Shown: positions 26,038 through 34,663, counted from the stretch's first letter. The stretch: 40,318 nt of DNA from Lachnospiraceae bacterium (GCA_017449485.1 JAFTFP010000096.1:1-40318), one strand, 5' to 3'. Numbers and translations: made by a program. Notes: generated by a model not told the origin, from the sequence alone.

Positions 26038-26475
26038 CCTTTTCCACAAAATCAGTGCGTCTTCGGTGGGCTTCTCGTAGAAGTTCTTCCGGACGCCCTC
26101 CTGGACGAAGCCGAGGCTCTCGTACAGCCGGATGGCCGCCGTGTTGGTGCTGCGCACCTCCAGGGTCAGTGCCTGCACGCCCCGGGCTGTCGTCTCCTCA
26201 AGCAGCATTGTCATCAGCGCTCTCGCGATGCCCTGCTGCCGGTACGCCGGCAGAACAGCAACGTTGCCGACTTCTCCTTCACCCAGAATCTCGCGGACAC
26301 CACAGGTCCCGACGATCCGGTTTCGCTCTTCATCTACCGCGACATAATAATGGGCAAAGGGCAGAAGAAGCGTCGCATTGTAAGCGTCTTCCGACCAGGG
26401 CTGAGAGAAGCAGGCCTGTTCAATTTCAACTGCTGCCGGGATGTCCTCCCGCTCCATTTTTCTGATCTGAATCAT
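26035..26475 (-). CDS. rimI: Ribosomal protein S18-alanine N-acetyltransferase RimI
   Basis: GNAT-family acetyltransferase, by family knowledge acting on the N-terminal alanine of ribosomal protein S18. 146 residues. Seen: IRKMEREDIPAAVEIEQACFSQPWSEDAY (4-32), YYVAVDEERNRIVGTCGVREI, acetyl-CoA loop VAVLPAYRQQGIARALMTML (about 72-91), and STNTAAIRLYESLGFVQEGVRKNFYEKPTEDALI, typical of RimI. Lies 15 bp after tsaB, the common tsaE-tsaB-rimI order. Its stop codon is inside hairpin B of repeat copy 3. The substrate is assigned by family and context. Confidence 0.92.
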   Translation of the reverse strand: MIQIRKMEREDIPAAVEIEQACFSQPWSEDAYNATLLLPFAHYYVAVDEERNRIVGTCGVREILGEGEVGNVAVLPAYRQQGIARALMTMLLEETTARGVQALTLEVRSTNTAAIRLYESLGFVQEGVRKNFYEKPTEDALILWKR

Positions 26476-26489
26476 CTCTGTTTACGTTC

Positions 26490-27320
26490 CTACGGTACGA
26501 AATTCTTCGGCGCGTGTCCCGCCTTCAGTTCCTCGAGGGCACTTGCGCCCTCTTTCCGGGCTTCTGCCAGTTCCCGCTCCGCCTGGGACAGGCGCAGATA
26601 TTCCGGCCGGAAATCATCGGCGGACACAAGGCAGGCTGCGCCTTTCTCAGCATAGATCTGTGCAGCACGCCACGCGCAGGACGAGGCCCGCTGTCTGGAC
26701 AGGTGCGCCGGCGCGATCTCCCAGGAAAACTGCATCTTCTGCTCAATCATCGGCAGATTCACCGGGACGCCGTCTCCCAGGAATGTCACCGCCGCATCCT
26801 TTCCCCGTTCGCTGCCAAGTTCATTCAGTCTGTCCAGCAGTTCTTCTACACCCATGGCGCGCTGATCCTGCAGAACCTCGAGTACGCTGCAGACCTGCAG
26901 GCCCGCTTTCTCCGGGTCCGGAACCCGAACCTTTCTGAAGGTATAGATGCCGGCATAGACCTGCTGCCGGCGGGCATCCATCATCGGACAGATGAGTCCT
27001 GTCTGCCCGCTGACATTCATGGCGAGGCTTTCCAGCGTCGGCACCGGAATAATCGGTTTATTCAGTGCCAGTCCCATTCCTTTGACCGTCGCCGCTCCGA
27101 TCCGCAAGCCGGTAAAGGAGCCGGGCCCGGCGGTCGTCGCAAGCGCATCGATCCCGGTCAGCGGAAAGCTTAAATGTTTCCGCATCTCCTCCATCAGCGG
27201 CATCAGCGACTGTGAGTGTGTCTTCTTATTCTGTACGGAAAACTCCGCCAGGAGCTGCTCCCCGTCCAGAACCGCACAGGCTGCGGCCGGTCCGGAGGCC
27301 TCAATGGCATAAAGTTTCAT
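26490..27320 (-). CDS. tsaB: tRNA threonylcarbamoyladenosine biosynthesis protein TsaB
   Basis: Non-catalytic ASKHA partner of TsaD in the t6A complex. 276 residues. Seen: MKLYAIEASGPAAACAVLDGEQLLAEFSV (1-29), HSQSLMPLMEEM, LATTAGPGSFTGLRIGAATVKGMG (61-84), the family's most recognisable segment, then VPTLESLAMN and CPMMDARRQQVYAGIYTF. The C-terminal ~60 residues include RPEYLRLSQAERELAEARK, as expected. It sits 24 bp after tsaE and 15 bp before rimI. Confidence 0.94.
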   Translation of the reverse strand: MKLYAIEASGPAAACAVLDGEQLLAEFSVQNKKTHSQSLMPLMEEMRKHLSFPLTGIDALATTAGPGSFTGLRIGAATVKGMGLALNKPIIPVPTLESLAMNVSGQTGLICPMMDARRQQVYAGIYTFRKVRVPDPEKAGLQVCSVLEVLQDQRAMGVEELLDRLNELGSERGKDAAVTFLGDGVPVNLPMIEQKMQFSWEIAPAHLSRQRASSCAWRAAQIYAEKGAACLVSADDFRPEYLRLSQAERELAEARKEGASALEELKAGHAPKNFVP

Positions 27321-27344
27321 CTTCTGTTCCTTTCACCTTTAAAA

Positions 27345-27776
27345 CTATTTCAAGCGCTCTCCGATCGTGATCCGGCGGTAATCCAGCCCCCGGCTCAGAT
27401 CCTTTTCAATCGTCACCTGCACCGTATCCTCCGGCAGCAGCTCGCGGATCTGCTCTGCCCACTCAATCAGGCAGACACCCTCGCCGAACAGATACTCGTC
27501 CAGTCCCACTTCCTCCATCTCTTCCGGTTCTTCGATCCGGTAGACGTCAAAATGGTACAGGGGCAGACGCCCCTCCTCATAGATCTGCAGAATGGTGAAG
27601 GTCGGCGAACTGACCGGTTCCGTGATGCCCAGCCCGGCGGCAAAGCCCTTGGTAAAGACAGTCTTGCCTACCCCCAGGTCTCCGTTCAATGCGTAGATTT
27701 CACCTGCTGCTGCCCGGGCGGCCAGCTTTTGCCCGGCCTCATAGGTGTCCTGTGCTGAAAACGACTCTATTATCAT
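27345..27776 (-). CDS. tsaE: tRNA threonylcarbamoyladenosine biosynthesis ATPase TsaE
   Basis: P-loop ATPase that resets the TsaB-TsaD complex during t6A synthesis. 143 residues. Walker A is GDLGVGKTVFTKGFAAGLG (about 34-52). VSSPTFTILQIYEEGRLPLYHFDVYRIEEPEEMEEVGLDEYLFGEGVCLIEWAEQI follows; within it HFDVYR and IEWAE are hallmark motifs. Its start ATG overlaps the stop of the second ABC exporter gene as ATGA, so translation is coupled to that gene. Confidence 0.96.
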   Translation of the reverse strand: MIIESFSAQDTYEAGQKLAARAAAGEIYALNGDLGVGKTVFTKGFAAGLGITEPVSSPTFTILQIYEEGRLPLYHFDVYRIEEPEEMEEVGLDEYLFGEGVCLIEWAEQIRELLPEDTVQVTIEKDLSRGLDYRRITIGERLK

Positions 27777-29599
27777 ACCTCAAAACTCCGCTTGCTCTCC
27801 AGTTCAATATACTGTCTCGTGTACAGGTCGTAGTAGGCGCCGCGCTGCTTCATCAGCTCCGCGTGTGTGCCCCGCTCAATGATCTTTCCGTCGTGCACCA
27901 GCAGAATGATATCGGCATTCACGATGGTGGACAGGCGGTGGGCGATCATGAAGGAGGTCCGGCCCCGGATCACCGTTTCAATGGCATCCTGAATGGCTTT
28001 CTCGGTCACGGTGTCAATCGAGGAGGTCGCCTCATCCAGTACCAGAATTCTCGGATCCGCCAGCAGCGCCCGCGCAAAGGACAGCAGCTGCTTCTCGCCG
28101 GTGGACAGATTGCCGCCGCCCTCGCCGATCTCGGAATCCAGGCCCTTTTCCATGCGGTCTACAACCTTGTCGGCGCTGACCAGCCGGAGCGCATCCCAGA
28201 TTTCATCATCCGTCGCATTTTCCCGGCCGTAGCACAGGTTTTCGCGGACAGTGCCCGAGAACAGGTGCGGCGTCTGCAGAACATACCCGATGCTGCTGTG
28301 CAGCCACAGCTGCGAGCGGTCCCGCACATCCTTGCCGTCGATCAGCACCGTCCCTTCAGTGGGCTCGTAGAAGCGGCAGACCAGGTTCACCAGCGTCGAT
28401 TTGCCGGCGCCGGTCTCGCCTACAATGGCCACACTCGTCCCCTGCGGCACCTTCAGGTTGAAGTGCTCCAGCACCATCTCCTCCCCGTCCGGGTAGTGGA
28501 AGGAGACATCCCTGAATTCCACATCGCCCAGAAGCGGCTCCCAGTTTTCTTTCTTCGGGTGGAAGGTATCGCCGTATTTCTCCGTCACTTCCGGGCGGTC
28601 CGCCACATCCGACTCTGTCTCCAGCAGTCTTGTCAGCCGCTCGATATTGACCTGAATTGCAATGACGCCGGAGATCGTCGCGATAATACCCTGAATCGGT
28701 TCCATCATGCCCAGCGCGTAGGTCATGAACACCGAGAGGGTTCCGATCATGATCACGCCCTGCTGGGTGATGATACCGCCCTCCCAGAGCACGATGGCCA
28801 GGGCGGCGGAGGACATCAGTGTTACCAGGGAGCGGAACATCGCGGAGTAATGCATCGCATGCACGCTCGTCCTGTGGAAATCTTCCGTATCCTTTTCAAA
28901 ATCTGACTGCATCCGGTCTTCGATCACCAGTGTCTTGATCTGCTTGGCCCCGGTGATGCCCTCATTGAAATCACCCGTGATCGTGGAATTGATTTCCCGG
29001 ATCCGCCGGTTTAAGACAACCATCTTCTTCTGGAAGAAGCTGATCAGCAGCACAGCGGGCGGCAGCAGAAGCAGAATGAACAGCGACAGGCGCACGTTGA
29101 TTGCCAGCATCATGACCAGGACGCCGGCAATGTAGGAGAAATTCCAGACAAAGTCCATCATGTGCCAGGCCACGAGCTCTCCGATTTTGCCCGAGTCACT
29201 CATCACGCGGGCGTGGATGTAGCCGACATTATTCTGATTGAAGTACGAAAAGGACAAGGTCTGCAGGTGATTGAACGCGGCGTTGCGCAGATCCTTGTCG
29301 ATGCCCATTTCCACCTGTCCGCCCAGGTAGGTACTGATATAGTTGTCAATGGACTGCAGAATCAGCAGCACTACGTAGAGCATGCAGAAAAAGCCCAGAC
29401 CCTGCAGCGTCTTCTCTGCCACAAAATGGTCCAGCGCATAGCGGTTGAACAGCGGGAAGGCGGCATCGGCCACTGAGCTTAGAATGCCCAGGCTGACCAT
29501 CAGAATGATCTTCCTTCTATATGGCTTCACATATGGCATCAGCTTCGGGATGCCGAACCAGGGAAGCGTTTTGATCTGATCCTGTTCGTTTTCGTTCAT
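27773..29599 (-). CDS. ABC exporter half-transporter B (canonical Walker B, degenerate signature)
   Basis: Membrane-bound half-transporter fused to its ATPase, likely paired with the upstream gene to export lipids, peptides or drugs; the cargo is unknown. 608 residues: six-helix membrane domain (about 20-330, with KIILMVSLGILSSVADAAFPLF and LSLFILLLLPPAVLLISFF) and a nucleotide-binding domain (about 360-595). Walker A is VGETGAGKSTLVNLVCRFY. The signature is LSTGEKQLLSFARAL rather than LSGGQ. Walker B LVLDEATSSID has the catalytic Glu, with MIAHRLSTI as H-loop. Start ATG 29599 overlaps the partner stop by 4 bp. It pairs with the upstream gene in one degenerate and one active ATP site. Confidence 0.93.
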   Translation of the reverse strand: MNENEQDQIKTLPWFGIPKLMPYVKPYRRKIILMVSLGILSSVADAAFPLFNRYALDHFVAEKTLQGLGFFCMLYVVLLILQSIDNYISTYLGGQVEMGIDKDLRNAAFNHLQTLSFSYFNQNNVGYIHARVMSDSGKIGELVAWHMMDFVWNFSYIAGVLVMMLAINVRLSLFILLLLPPAVLLISFFQKKMVVLNRRIREINSTITGDFNEGITGAKQIKTLVIEDRMQSDFEKDTEDFHRTSVHAMHYSAMFRSLVTLMSSAALAIVLWEGGIITQQGVIMIGTLSVFMTYALGMMEPIQGIIATISGVIAIQVNIERLTRLLETESDVADRPEVTEKYGDTFHPKKENWEPLLGDVEFRDVSFHYPDGEEMVLEHFNLKVPQGTSVAIVGETGAGKSTLVNLVCRFYEPTEGTVLIDGKDVRDRSQLWLHSSIGYVLQTPHLFSGTVRENLCYGRENATDDEIWDALRLVSADKVVDRMEKGLDSEIGEGGGNLSTGEKQLLSFARALLADPRILVLDEATSSIDTVTEKAIQDAIETVIRGRTSFMIAHRLSTIVNADIILLVHDGKIIERGTHAELMKQRGAYYDLYTRQYIELESKRSFEV

Positions 29600-31386
29600 G
29601 CCTGTTCCTGAAGTCCTCCGTCCTGCGTCTGCAGGTCGTAGATTCTTCTGTAAATGCCGTTTTTCTGCAGCAGTGCCTCGTGGGTCCCTTCCTCCGCAAT
29701 CCGGCCGTGGTCCATCACAATGATATAATCCGCATTCATCAGCGTTGTAATTCGATGTGCGATCAGTATGACACTCGCACCCTGTGTGTTTTCCTTCAGC
29801 GCACTCCGGATCTTCGCGTCCGTCTGCGCATCCACTGCAGACAGCGAGTCATCAAAAACCATGATCGGCGCTTCGCGCATCAGCATCTGTGCGATGGCTG
29901 CGCGCTGCTTCTGTCCGCCGGACAGCGTGACGCCCCGCTCGCCCACATAGGTGTCATAGCCCTTGGAGAAGCGTTCCACGGTGTCGTCGAGGCTGGCTGT
30001 CCGCGCCGCCCGGCGCACCCTTCTTAAATCCGTTCCTTCCTTTTCCGTAATCGCAATATTCTCCGCCAGCGTGCGGGAAAACAGATAGGGCTCCTGCAGC
30101 ACCATGCCGATCTGACTTCGCAGCCACGAAGCCTTTATCGAGCGGATGTCCGTCCCGCCGATGGTAATGCGGCCCGCACCTTCCGGCAGCTCATAAAGCC
30201 GGTCGAGCAGCAGCATCAGCGTCGATTTGCCCGATCCCGTGCTGCCCAGAATACCGAAGGTCGTTCCCTCCTTCACCGTGAAGCTCACATCATGCAGCGC
30301 CTCCTGCTGCGTGCCCTCATAGGAGAAATTGATATGCTCGAAGCAGATGTCGCCCCGGATGGGCGGGGTGATGGCATCCTCCGCGTCCTTTTCTTCCTCG
30401 GAATTCATGATAAAGCGAAGACGGTCGATCGAAATGCCTGCCTTACTCATCTCTGAAATGATTCTGCCCAGTCCCCGCACAGGCCAGGTCAGCATCGCAT
30501 TGTATGAGACAAAAGCAATATAATTGCCGGGCGTGATTCTGTCATGCACACACAGGACCGCACCGAGCGCCACCACCGTCAGAATCTGCAGGCCCGAGAA
30601 CAGGTCACCCACCGCGAAGAAGGCAGAGAGCAGCTGCATCAGCCGCACCCACATCCGGGTGTACTGTTCATTCTGCGTCTCAAAGCGGCTGCGCTCATAC
30701 TGTTCCCGCCCGAAAGCGCGCACTACGCGGACGCCCGTGAGGTTTTCCTGGGCGATGGCAGACAGTTTTCCTTCCTGAACATCCACCTTTTCGAAGGAAT
30801 CGCCGATCCGGGAATGAAAGAACAGAGAATATCCGACAATAATCGGAATATAGCCTGCGGCAGCCAGGGTGAGCAGCGGGTGAATCCGGAGCATGCTTAC
30901 CACGGCCAGCACAATCAGCAGACTGATCCTAAACAGCCCGGCCATCTGTTCAGACAGGAAGCGTTTGATCATCTCCACGTCTGAGGTGCACCGCTGGATG
31001 ATATCTCCGGTCTGCTGGGTTCCGTGCCAGGCATAGGGGAGCTTTAAGATGTGCCGGAACAGGGTATTGCGCATGGTCAGAACCAGCTTCTCTGCGCCCA
31101 GCGAATTCGTCAGATTAAAAAGATAGCGGCAGAGCGCCCCCAGCAGGGCCGCAGCCAGCACGGCTGCCGCGATGTAATACAGATGAGAGCGCAGAAAATC
31201 AGAGCCTCCGACCCGGCGGACCAGTGCGTCCGCGAAGCCGGGAAGCTCGCTTTCCTTCTGTCCCAGAATCGTATCAACGGTGTACCCGATGATGCGCGGA
31301 TTGATCAGATCCAGAACAGATACCAGACAGGCCAGCAGAATGCTCAGTGCAAACCACCTTTTGCTGCCCTTCAGAAAATACAGCAC
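29596..31386 (-). CDS. ABC exporter half-transporter A (Walker B Asp in place of Glu); true start may be 31419
   Basis: Partner of the downstream half-transporter. 596 residues from GTG 31386: membrane domain (ALSILLACLVSVLDLINPRIIGYTVDTILG at the start) and ATPase. Walker A is LGSTGSGKSTLMLLLDRLY, signature LSGGQKQRAAIAQM, Walker B IMVFDDSLSAVDAQTD with Asp where the catalytic Glu is expected. With the partner's altered signature this gives the one-dead-site layout known in heterodimeric exporters such as TM287/288 and BmrCD. Start: GTG 31386 has no Shine-Dalgarno. The frame is open upstream to the ribU stop, and ACG 31419 (frame reads KERFPTRSSLVLYFLKG) lies behind GAGGAAACAGGAAA. A homologous N-terminus of that length seems usual, so the ACG may be the real start. 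Confidence 0.9.
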   Translation of the reverse strand: MLYFLKGSKRWFALSILLACLVSVLDLINPRIIGYTVDTILGQKESELPGFADALVRRVGGSDFLRSHLYYIAAAVLAAALLGALCRYLFNLTNSLGAEKLVLTMRNTLFRHILKLPYAWHGTQQTGDIIQRCTSDVEMIKRFLSEQMAGLFRISLLIVLAVVSMLRIHPLLTLAAAGYIPIIVGYSLFFHSRIGDSFEKVDVQEGKLSAIAQENLTGVRVVRAFGREQYERSRFETQNEQYTRMWVRLMQLLSAFFAVGDLFSGLQILTVVALGAVLCVHDRITPGNYIAFVSYNAMLTWPVRGLGRIISEMSKAGISIDRLRFIMNSEEEKDAEDAITPPIRGDICFEHINFSYEGTQQEALHDVSFTVKEGTTFGILGSTGSGKSTLMLLLDRLYELPEGAGRITIGGTDIRSIKASWLRSQIGMVLQEPYLFSRTLAENIAITEKEGTDLRRVRRAARTASLDDTVERFSKGYDTYVGERGVTLSGGQKQRAAIAQMLMREAPIMVFDDSLSAVDAQTDAKIRSALKENTQGASVILIAHRITTLMNADYIIVMDHGRIAEEGTHEALLQKNGIYRRIYDLQTQDGGLQEQA

Positions 31387-31431
31387 CAGGCTGGACCTGG
31401 TGGGGAATCTTTCTTTCGTTTTCCTGTTTCC

Positions 31432-32175
31432 TCACTGGCTGAATCCGTTCTTGATGATCGGACTCAGCTTCTTATAAACCAGCATGGTGATCACACTGAC
31501 CGCCGTGCCCTTGATCAGGTTAAGCGGCGCCACCATCAGCAGTACAAAGGACCAGACGCCGGACACCGAGGGATTAATCTTCGTTCCCATCTCTATGATA
31601 ATCTCTAAAGGCATTCCGTACAAGGAGGCAAAAGCCGGCAGCAGGTACAGTGCATTGAACGTCGTACCGAAGACAGTCATGCAGATCGTGCCGGCCGCGC
31701 AGCCCATGATCGCCCGCTGCCTGGTCTTGCGGAAACTGTAGATAATGCCCGCCGGCAGAACCAGCATGCAGCCGATCAGATAATTGGCCAGATCTCCCAC
31801 GAAAGCCGTGGAGGTGGATTTCAGCAGCAGCTTGATCAGTACCTTGATAAATTCCACGAGCACGCCCGCCGCAGGACCCAGAGAAAAGCCTGCGATCAGT
31901 GCCGGCAGCTCTGAAAAGTCCAGCTTGTAAAAGGCCGGTGCAATCGGAATCGAGAAATCCAGGCAGTACAGAATGCCCGAAATCGCCGAAAACATGCCGA
32001 TCATGACAATCTTGCGCGTCGACAGAATCCGCTCGATCTTTTCTCCGGCAGCAATCCGCTTTCTTGCTGCAGCCTTCTCAAATCCCCACGCCAGCGCAAT
32101 CGTCGCCGCCACCGTGACAAGACATACCAGCACAAAACCAGCGTGGGATCTGACTGCATCCAATAGTCCATTCAT
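31432..32175 (-). CDS. ribU: ECF transporter S component, riboflavin-type
   Basis: Membrane substrate-binding subunit of an energy-coupling-factor vitamin importer, predicted to bind riboflavin because an FMN riboswitch precedes it. 247 residues from ATG 32175; the longer frame to 32250 runs through the riboswitch terminator and is rejected, and AAGAAGGAGG precedes ATG 32175. Hydrophobic segments: FVLVCLVTVAATIALAWGF, then RKIVMIGMFSAISGILYCLDFSIP (family-typical start of the S fold), LPALIAGFSLGPAAGVLVEFIKVLIKLL, FVGDLANYLIGCMLVLPAGIIY, and others. The N-terminal extra helix before ERILSTRKI is longer than in minimal RibU. No ECF ATPase or T component is in the window, so it would use a shared module. 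Confidence 0.92.
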   Translation of the reverse strand: MNGLLDAVRSHAGFVLVCLVTVAATIALAWGFEKAAARKRIAAGEKIERILSTRKIVMIGMFSAISGILYCLDFSIPIAPAFYKLDFSELPALIAGFSLGPAAGVLVEFIKVLIKLLLKSTSTAFVGDLANYLIGCMLVLPAGIIYSFRKTRQRAIMGCAAGTICMTVFGTTFNALYLLPAFASLYGMPLEIIIEMGTKINPSVSGVWSFVLLMVAPLNLIKGTAVSVITMLVYKKLSPIIKNGFSQ

Positions 32176-32231
32176 TTTCTTTTCCTCCTTCTTCGTGCAT
32201 CCATTACGTACCGGAAGGAGCTGGAACATAA

Positions 32232-32263
32232 ATAAAAGCGGCCGCTGCATATAGGGCCGCTTT
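32232..32263 (-). terminator. Riboswitch-associated terminator in the ribU leader
   Basis: Minus-strand AAAGCGGCC (32263-32255), 11-base loop, GGCCGCTTT (32243-32235), then TATTTATG. A 9-bp perfect stem between the FMN aptamer and the ribU start: the expected expression platform for transcription control. Confidence 0.88.
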
Positions 32264-32283
32264 CAGTCATTGCTCCTGAATCT

Positions 32284-32400
32284 CCTTCTTCCATCCAGAC
32301 TATACTGTTGGTCCCGGAATTTCACCGGATCGGCCGGAGCGCCATGCGCGCCGGGTCGCGGACTGTACCGCCAGTGGGGAATTTCACCCGCCCCTGAAGT
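32284..32400 (-). promoter_or_regulatory. FMN riboswitch (RFN element)
   Basis: Minus-strand signature blocks in order: CTTCAGGGGCGGGTGAAATT, CCCCACTGGCGGT, AGTCCGCGACCC, a variable GC stem, CCGGTGAAATTCCGGGACC, AACAGTATAGTCTGGATGG and AAGAAGGA. All match the RFN consensus as I know it. FMN binding should favour the terminator at 32232-32263 and shut off ribU. Confidence 0.96.
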
Positions 32401-32424
32401 TGATATGAAATTGTTCAATGAATA

Positions 32425-32452
32425 ATTATAGTGCTGCTCCGATACCTGTCAA
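32425..32452 (-). promoter_or_regulatory. Sigma-A promoter of the FMN riboswitch-ribU unit
   Basis: Minus strand TTGACA (32452-32447), 16 bases, TATAAT (32430-32425): both boxes perfect. The -35 box overlaps the stop codon of the patatin-like gene. Predicted start near 32418, about 18 bases before the aptamer. Confidence 0.85.
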
Positions 32453-33192
32453 TATGCAGATACCGCCTTCAGTGTCTCCTCATAGCCCAGCTGTCTTCTC
32501 CACAGCAGTGATGCGTCCGAGAAGTCCAATGTGCCGGTCCCCGGCTCGTGCTCCAGCTCTCTGGATGGATGCAGCTCGACAAACTGCGTGGACTGCGGCA
32601 GGAAACTGTGATCCACATGGTCGCCCGGATCGAGATAACTCACAATCACCACATCCAGTTCCAGCCCCTTCAGGGCCGCAATCGGAATCTTGTCGGCCTT
32701 GGCCGGGTTCTTTAAGCCGGGCGGAATGATGCCGCCGTCGATATAGCGCTTTCCCTCAAAATGAACCGTCGGATACACGCTCGGGTAGGCGGCACTGGCC
32801 ATCATCAGCTTTCGCTGGTCCGCCGCCGGGCGGCCATTCAGCAGAAAATAGACCGGCCTTTCATCCTCGACGCAATAGGCGCAGACGTAGACCGGGATCT
32901 GATTGTTCATCAGCTTCTCATCCGGATAGGCTTTCTCCAGATAGGCTGAAAGTGCTGCGTCATCCATGCCGTCTACCGTCGCAATACCATGGAGGTTATC
33001 CCAGACTGCCTCTTTGTCCCGGGCCGCATACATCAGCGAATTCATCGCTCCGATCGAGGTTCCGGCAAGAACCAGCCGGCTGCGGTCCAGTCCGATCTGC
33101 TCCAGCACTTCAAACATGCCCACCTGATATCCGCCTTTGGCTCCGCCGCCGGACAGCACCAGTCCTACTCGTTTTCCCTCCAGATTCAGCAT
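32449..33192 (-). CDS. Patatin-like phospholipase family protein
   Basis: Predicted Ser-Asp dyad acyl hydrolase acting on phospholipid or other acyl esters; cytoplasmic, no signal peptide. 247 residues. Seen: oxyanion loop LVLSGGGAKGGYQVGMFEVLEQ (11-32), nucleophile elbow GTSIG with Ser46, and dyad Asp152 in YIDGGIIPP. AGTSIGAMNSLMYAA and MMASAAYPSVYPTVHFEGK are typical. The role and substrate are unknown. It begins behind GAGGGGAGG, 28 bases after the murA terminator, with no clear promoter in between, so it may depend on read-through or an unrecognised start. Confidence 0.9.
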   Translation of the reverse strand: MLNLEGKRVGLVLSGGGAKGGYQVGMFEVLEQIGLDRSRLVLAGTSIGAMNSLMYAARDKEAVWDNLHGIATVDGMDDAALSAYLEKAYPDEKLMNNQIPVYVCAYCVEDERPVYFLLNGRPAADQRKLMMASAAYPSVYPTVHFEGKRYIDGGIIPPGLKNPAKADKIPIAALKGLELDVVIVSYLDPGDHVDHSFLPQSTQFVELHPSRELEHEPGTGTLDFSDASLLWRRQLGYEETLKAVSAY

Positions 33193-33216
33193 CTGTTTTT
33201 CCTCCCCTCTCTATTC

Positions 33217-33246
33217 TAAAAAGTCAGAGCCGCCCTGCGGCGGCTC
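33217..33246 (-). terminator. Rho-independent terminator after murA
   Basis: Minus-strand GAGCCGCC (33246-33239), loop GCAG, GGCGGCTC (33234-33227), then TGACTTTTT. Perfect 8-bp GC-rich stem, 25 bases after the murA stop. Confidence 0.87.
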
Positions 33247-33270
33247 ATCTAATACGTTCTGATTTCTGAT

Positions 33271-34575
33271 TTACACGGCCCGCATGCCGAATCTTCGTTT
33301 TGCGCGCTCCTGTTCCTCATCTGTGTCAACTCTCGCGATGTCGGCTCCCAGACTTCTGAGCTTCTCAGGAAAGTCCTCATAGCCTCGCTCAATATAATGA
33401 ATATCGTAAATCTCGCTGTAGCCCTCTGCAGAGAGCGCCGCCAGCACCAGCGCTGCACCGGCTCTTAAGTCCGGCGTCTGAATTCTTGCGCCCGTATAAC
33501 CGTCTACACCGCTGACAATCGCTGTATTGCCCTCTACCTTGATCTGTGCGCCCATGCGTGCCAGCTCATCGACATATTTGAAGCGATTCTCGAAGATACT
33601 CTCCGTCACAATGCTGGTTCCGCCCGCAAGGCCCAGAATCACCGTAATCTGCGGCTGCATATCCGTCGGGAATCCCGGGTAAGGCAGGGTTTTGACATTG
33701 GTGCTGCGCAGCCGCTTGGATGCACACACGCGCACTGCATCATCGCTCTCCATCACTTCACAGCCAATCTCCGTGAGCTTGGCAGTCAGGCACTCCAGGT
33801 GCTTGGGAATGACATTGCGGATGGTGATATCTCCCATCGTCGCAGCTGCTGCGAACATATAGGTTCCCGCCTCGATCTGATCCGGAATGATGGAATACTC
33901 CGTGCCGTGCAGATGATCCACGCCCCGGATCCGGATCACATCTGTGCCGGCGCCGCGGATCCGCGCACCCATACTGTTCAGGAAGTTGGCCAGATCAACC
34001 ACGTGGGGCTCCTTGGCCGCATTTTCAATGATGGTTGCGCCCTTGGCCAGTGCGGCCGCCATCATGACATTGATGGTCGCGCCGACAGAGACGACGTCCA
34101 TGTAGATATGGCCGCCCTCCAGCTGCTCCGCTTCTGCGATAATATGGCTGTTGGCTGTATAGACATCCGCGCCGAGTGCACGGAAGCCCTTGATATGCTG
34201 GTCAATCGGGCGTGTTCCGATCTTGCATCCGCCCGGAAGCGCCACCTCTGCGCGGCCGAACTTGCCCAGCAGCGCACCGATCAGATAATAAGAGCCTCTG
34301 ATCTTCCGGATATATTCATTATCAACCGGCAGGTTCTGAACAGGCGCCCCGTTGATACGGAACGTGTGCCGGTCTATTTTCTCAACGATTGCGCCGATAC
34401 TTTCCGCTGCCTGCAGAATGGCCCGGATGTCACTGACATCCGGCACGTTCTCTACAACAACCGGCTCATTCGCCATAATGGCGGCAGCAAGAATCGCGAG
34501 GGCTGCATTCTTAGCTCCCGCAATCTCGACCTCGCCCGAGAGGGCGTGCCCGCCTTTAACGATATAATGCTCCAT
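33271..34575 (-). CDS. murA: UDP-N-acetylglucosamine 1-carboxyvinyltransferase
   Basis: First committed step of peptidoglycan synthesis: transfers enolpyruvyl from PEP to UDP-GlcNAc. 434 residues from ATG 34575 (MEHYIVKGGHALSGEVEIAGAKNAAL); the longer frame to 34668 crosses the promoter and is rejected. Catalytic Cys117 lies in LPGGCKIGTRPIDQH, so it should be fosfomycin-sensitive in type (the known resistance change is Cys to Asp). Also seen: GVDHLHGTEYSIIPDQIEAGTYM and LPYPGFPTDMQPQ. Monocistronic by its own promoter and terminator. Confidence 0.96.
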   Translation of the reverse strand: MEHYIVKGGHALSGEVEIAGAKNAALAILAAAIMANEPVVVENVPDVSDIRAILQAAESIGAIVEKIDRHTFRINGAPVQNLPVDNEYIRKIRGSYYLIGALLGKFGRAEVALPGGCKIGTRPIDQHIKGFRALGADVYTANSHIIAEAEQLEGGHIYMDVVSVGATINVMMAAALAKGATIIENAAKEPHVVDLANFLNSMGARIRGAGTDVIRIRGVDHLHGTEYSIIPDQIEAGTYMFAAAATMGDITIRNVIPKHLECLTAKLTEIGCEVMESDDAVRVCASKRLRSTNVKTLPYPGFPTDMQPQITVILGLAGGTSIVTESIFENRFKYVDELARMGAQIKVEGNTAIVSGVDGYTGARIQTPDLRAGAALVLAALSAEGYSEIYDIHYIERGYEDFPEKLRSLGADIARVDTDEEQERAKRRFGMRAV

Positions 34576-34620
34576 ACGGAAACATCTCCCACCAAATAAA
34601 GTGCTGTTATAATCCGTTTT

Positions 34621-34649
34621 AGAATAGCGTAAGTTCTGCCGGGTGTCAA
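34621..34649 (-). promoter_or_regulatory. Sigma-A promoter of murA
   Basis: Minus strand TTGACA (34649-34644), exactly 17 bases, TATTCT (34626-34621). The -35 box lies inside the hairpin 34638-34663. Confidence 0.7.
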
Positions 34650-34663
34650 ATTTGAAACCCGGC
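34638..34663 (-). terminator. Hairpin after the M23 peptidase gene, possible weak terminator
   Basis: Inverted repeat GCCGGGT (34638-34644) and ACCCGGC (34657-34663), 12-base loop, 18 bases after the M23 stop. No U-tract on the minus strand, so termination is uncertain. It overlaps the murA -35 box. Confidence 0.4.

Noticed and set aside
32176..32250. N-terminal extension of ribU to 32250
   Set aside because: It would start inside the riboswitch terminator hairpin; AAGAAGGAGG precedes ATG 32175.
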